From contig NZ_KI669454.1 in the NCBI RefSeq assembly GCF_000507845.1, positions 906,604 through 970,603 of the forward strand: DNA of 64,000 nt, given 5' to 3'. The notes under the pieces were generated by a model. The model was not told the DNA's origin and searched no databases. It saw only the letters and a list, made by a program, of their open reading frames with translations. The number at the start of each line of letters is the position of its first letter. The stretch's first letter is position 1. Source of the stretch: Helicobacter macacae MIT 99-5501. GTDB lineage: Bacteria > Campylobacterota > Campylobacteria > Campylobacterales > Helicobacteraceae. Position numbers and translations under genes: made by a program. Shown piece by piece: positions 63,462-64,000 of the stretch.

Positions 63462-64000
63462 TATAAAAACCTTTTTTTTGTGATTTTGCAAATTTATAGC
63501 TTAAATACATATCTGCCCTAATGTCGAAATCCTCGCACAAAGGGAGTTTGGAAATGTATAGATTTTGGCTTACAAATACTTTACATATTTTTTGTGTTTT
63601 GCACATTTTGTGCTTAGGCTGTTGTTTGGGTAGGCTTGCAAATACCCTATCATACATTCCTTTTCCCATACCGATTCGTGCATAAAATTTATCAATCCCA
63701 AGTGCTGGGATAAGCGCGAAATCAATGCGATTTGGCACATAAGAGCTAAGGTGTGGCTCAAAAATCCCTAATGTATTTTTTACTAAAGGCAAGCGATATA
63801 ATAACATTTTAAAGTTAAGTCCCTTTATAGTTGGCAAAAAAATTCGTTTATTTTTGTTTTTTTTAAGTTTTTTAAGGAGTGGGAGGATATTTGCTTCAAA
63901 AGGCAGTGGGTAAAAAAGCAGTATATTTTTAAATCGTTTTTGGGACAAAATCTTTTCTAGCAATGAATTTAAGTGGCGATGAGAATATGAAATAGGACGA
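63376..64000 (-). CDS. 5-formyltetrahydrofolate cyclo-ligase family protein, N-terminus cut by the window edge
   Basis: The open frame enters at the window edge (RPISYSHRHLNSLLEK) and ends at 63376. ILLFYPLPFEANILPLLKKL, FLPTIKGLNFKM and the ATP-site-like ALIPALGIDKFYARIGMGKG followed by YDRVFASLP are the family blocks; the enzyme converts 5-formyl-THF to methenyl-THF. After ADMYLSYKFAKSQ the tail (KKGFYNVLDNSYKFFRFRGA) is unlike the family and overlaps rny. It follows an A8 run; one more A would stop the frame at TAATG exactly at the rny start. The Cj1208-Cj1209 order is the same in Campylobacter. Confidence 0.82.
   Translation of the reverse strand, partial: RPISYSHRHLNSLLEKILSQKRFKNILLFYPLPFEANILPLLKKLKKNKNKRIFLPTIKGLNFKMLLYRLPLVKNTLGIFEPHLSSYVPNRIDFALIPALGIDKFYARIGMGKGMYDRVFASLPKQQPKHKMCKTQKICKVFVSQNLYISKLPLCEDFDIRADMYLSYKFAKSQKKGFYNVLDNSYKFFRFRGASRGGGIFYLPKNR

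Noticed and set aside
1..64000. tRNA, rRNA, CRISPR arrays, IS elements or prophage
   Set aside because: I looked through the gaps on both strands for cloverleaf arms, repeat-spacer patterns, transposase or integrase motifs and found none.

Overview
This 64 kb window is AT-rich bacterial chromosome from a Campylobacterota member, most likely an enterohepatic-type Helicobacter. The gene content and neighbourhoods fit that group: truB-csrA-ispE-smpB-exbB-exbD, rplY-pth-lptG, cheZ next to a U32 protein, a DsbK-like oxidoreductase next to a UPF0323 lipoprotein, an HP1043/CosR-type orphan regulator, and argF-DUF2603-hemN-glpC-like and radA/ftsY/rny neighbourhoods. argF, ilvB and cmoA, with the large autotransporter, argue against H. 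pylori itself. I found no rRNA, tRNA, CRISPR array, transposase or prophage.

Layout: 1-2.2 kb, an exported beta-rich protein and an HDOD protein (minus strand). 2.5-3.1 kb, a small HTH-like gene ending in a 26-C run. 3.4-5.4 kb, a cysteine hydrolase and acetate kinase. 5.65-7.6 kb, a sigma54 promoter driving FlgP, a second lipoprotein and a 26-residue membrane micro-protein. 7.7-11.7 kb, truB-csrA-ispE-smpB and exbB-exbD. 11.8-17.9 kb (minus), DUF2400, DUF455, a GT90 glycosyltransferase, LptG, Pth and L25. 18.2-22.3 kb, a small periplasmic protein and a 1047-residue autotransporter, followed by a palindrome-rich repeat island (22.3-23.1 kb). 23.1-30.4 kb, ABC permease, cmoA, tpiA, lpxD, a CapA-like protein and uvrC. 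30.7-39.5 kb, chemoreceptor, CheZ, U32 protein, two transporters and an aldehyde dehydrogenase. 39.8-44.2 kb, DsbK-like and UPF0323 proteins, then a TonB receptor in a phase-OFF state. 44.8-49.2 kb (minus), argF-DUF2603-hemN-Fe/S oxidoreductase. 49.6-53.4 kb, DUF502, SIMPL, HsrA-type regulator and META lipoprotein. 53.4-64 kb, ilvB, radA, acnB, ftsY, a thioredoxin-like lipoprotein, rny and a partial 5-formyl-THF cyclo-ligase.

Two themes join the genes. Motility and chemotaxis: FlgP, CsrA, chemoreceptor and CheZ, with sigma54- and sigma28-like promoters, one of them a perfect sigma28 consensus in front of the HsrA-type regulator. Envelope and surface: LptG, LpxD, GT90, ExbBD, TonB receptor, autotransporter. 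The surface genes carry simple-sequence tracts (C26, G12, GA9, T14, T13) that look like contingency switches; the TonB receptor is OFF and the autotransporter ON in this sequence.

Two further patterns stand out. Many housekeeping enzymes (IspE, Pth, UvrC, GT90, CmoA, TruB, RadA) carry hydrophilic low-complexity extensions or inserts, some built from exact 15-bp units. An 11-mer, CAAAATCTAGC, and its complement recur at least 12 times in genes and gaps alike.
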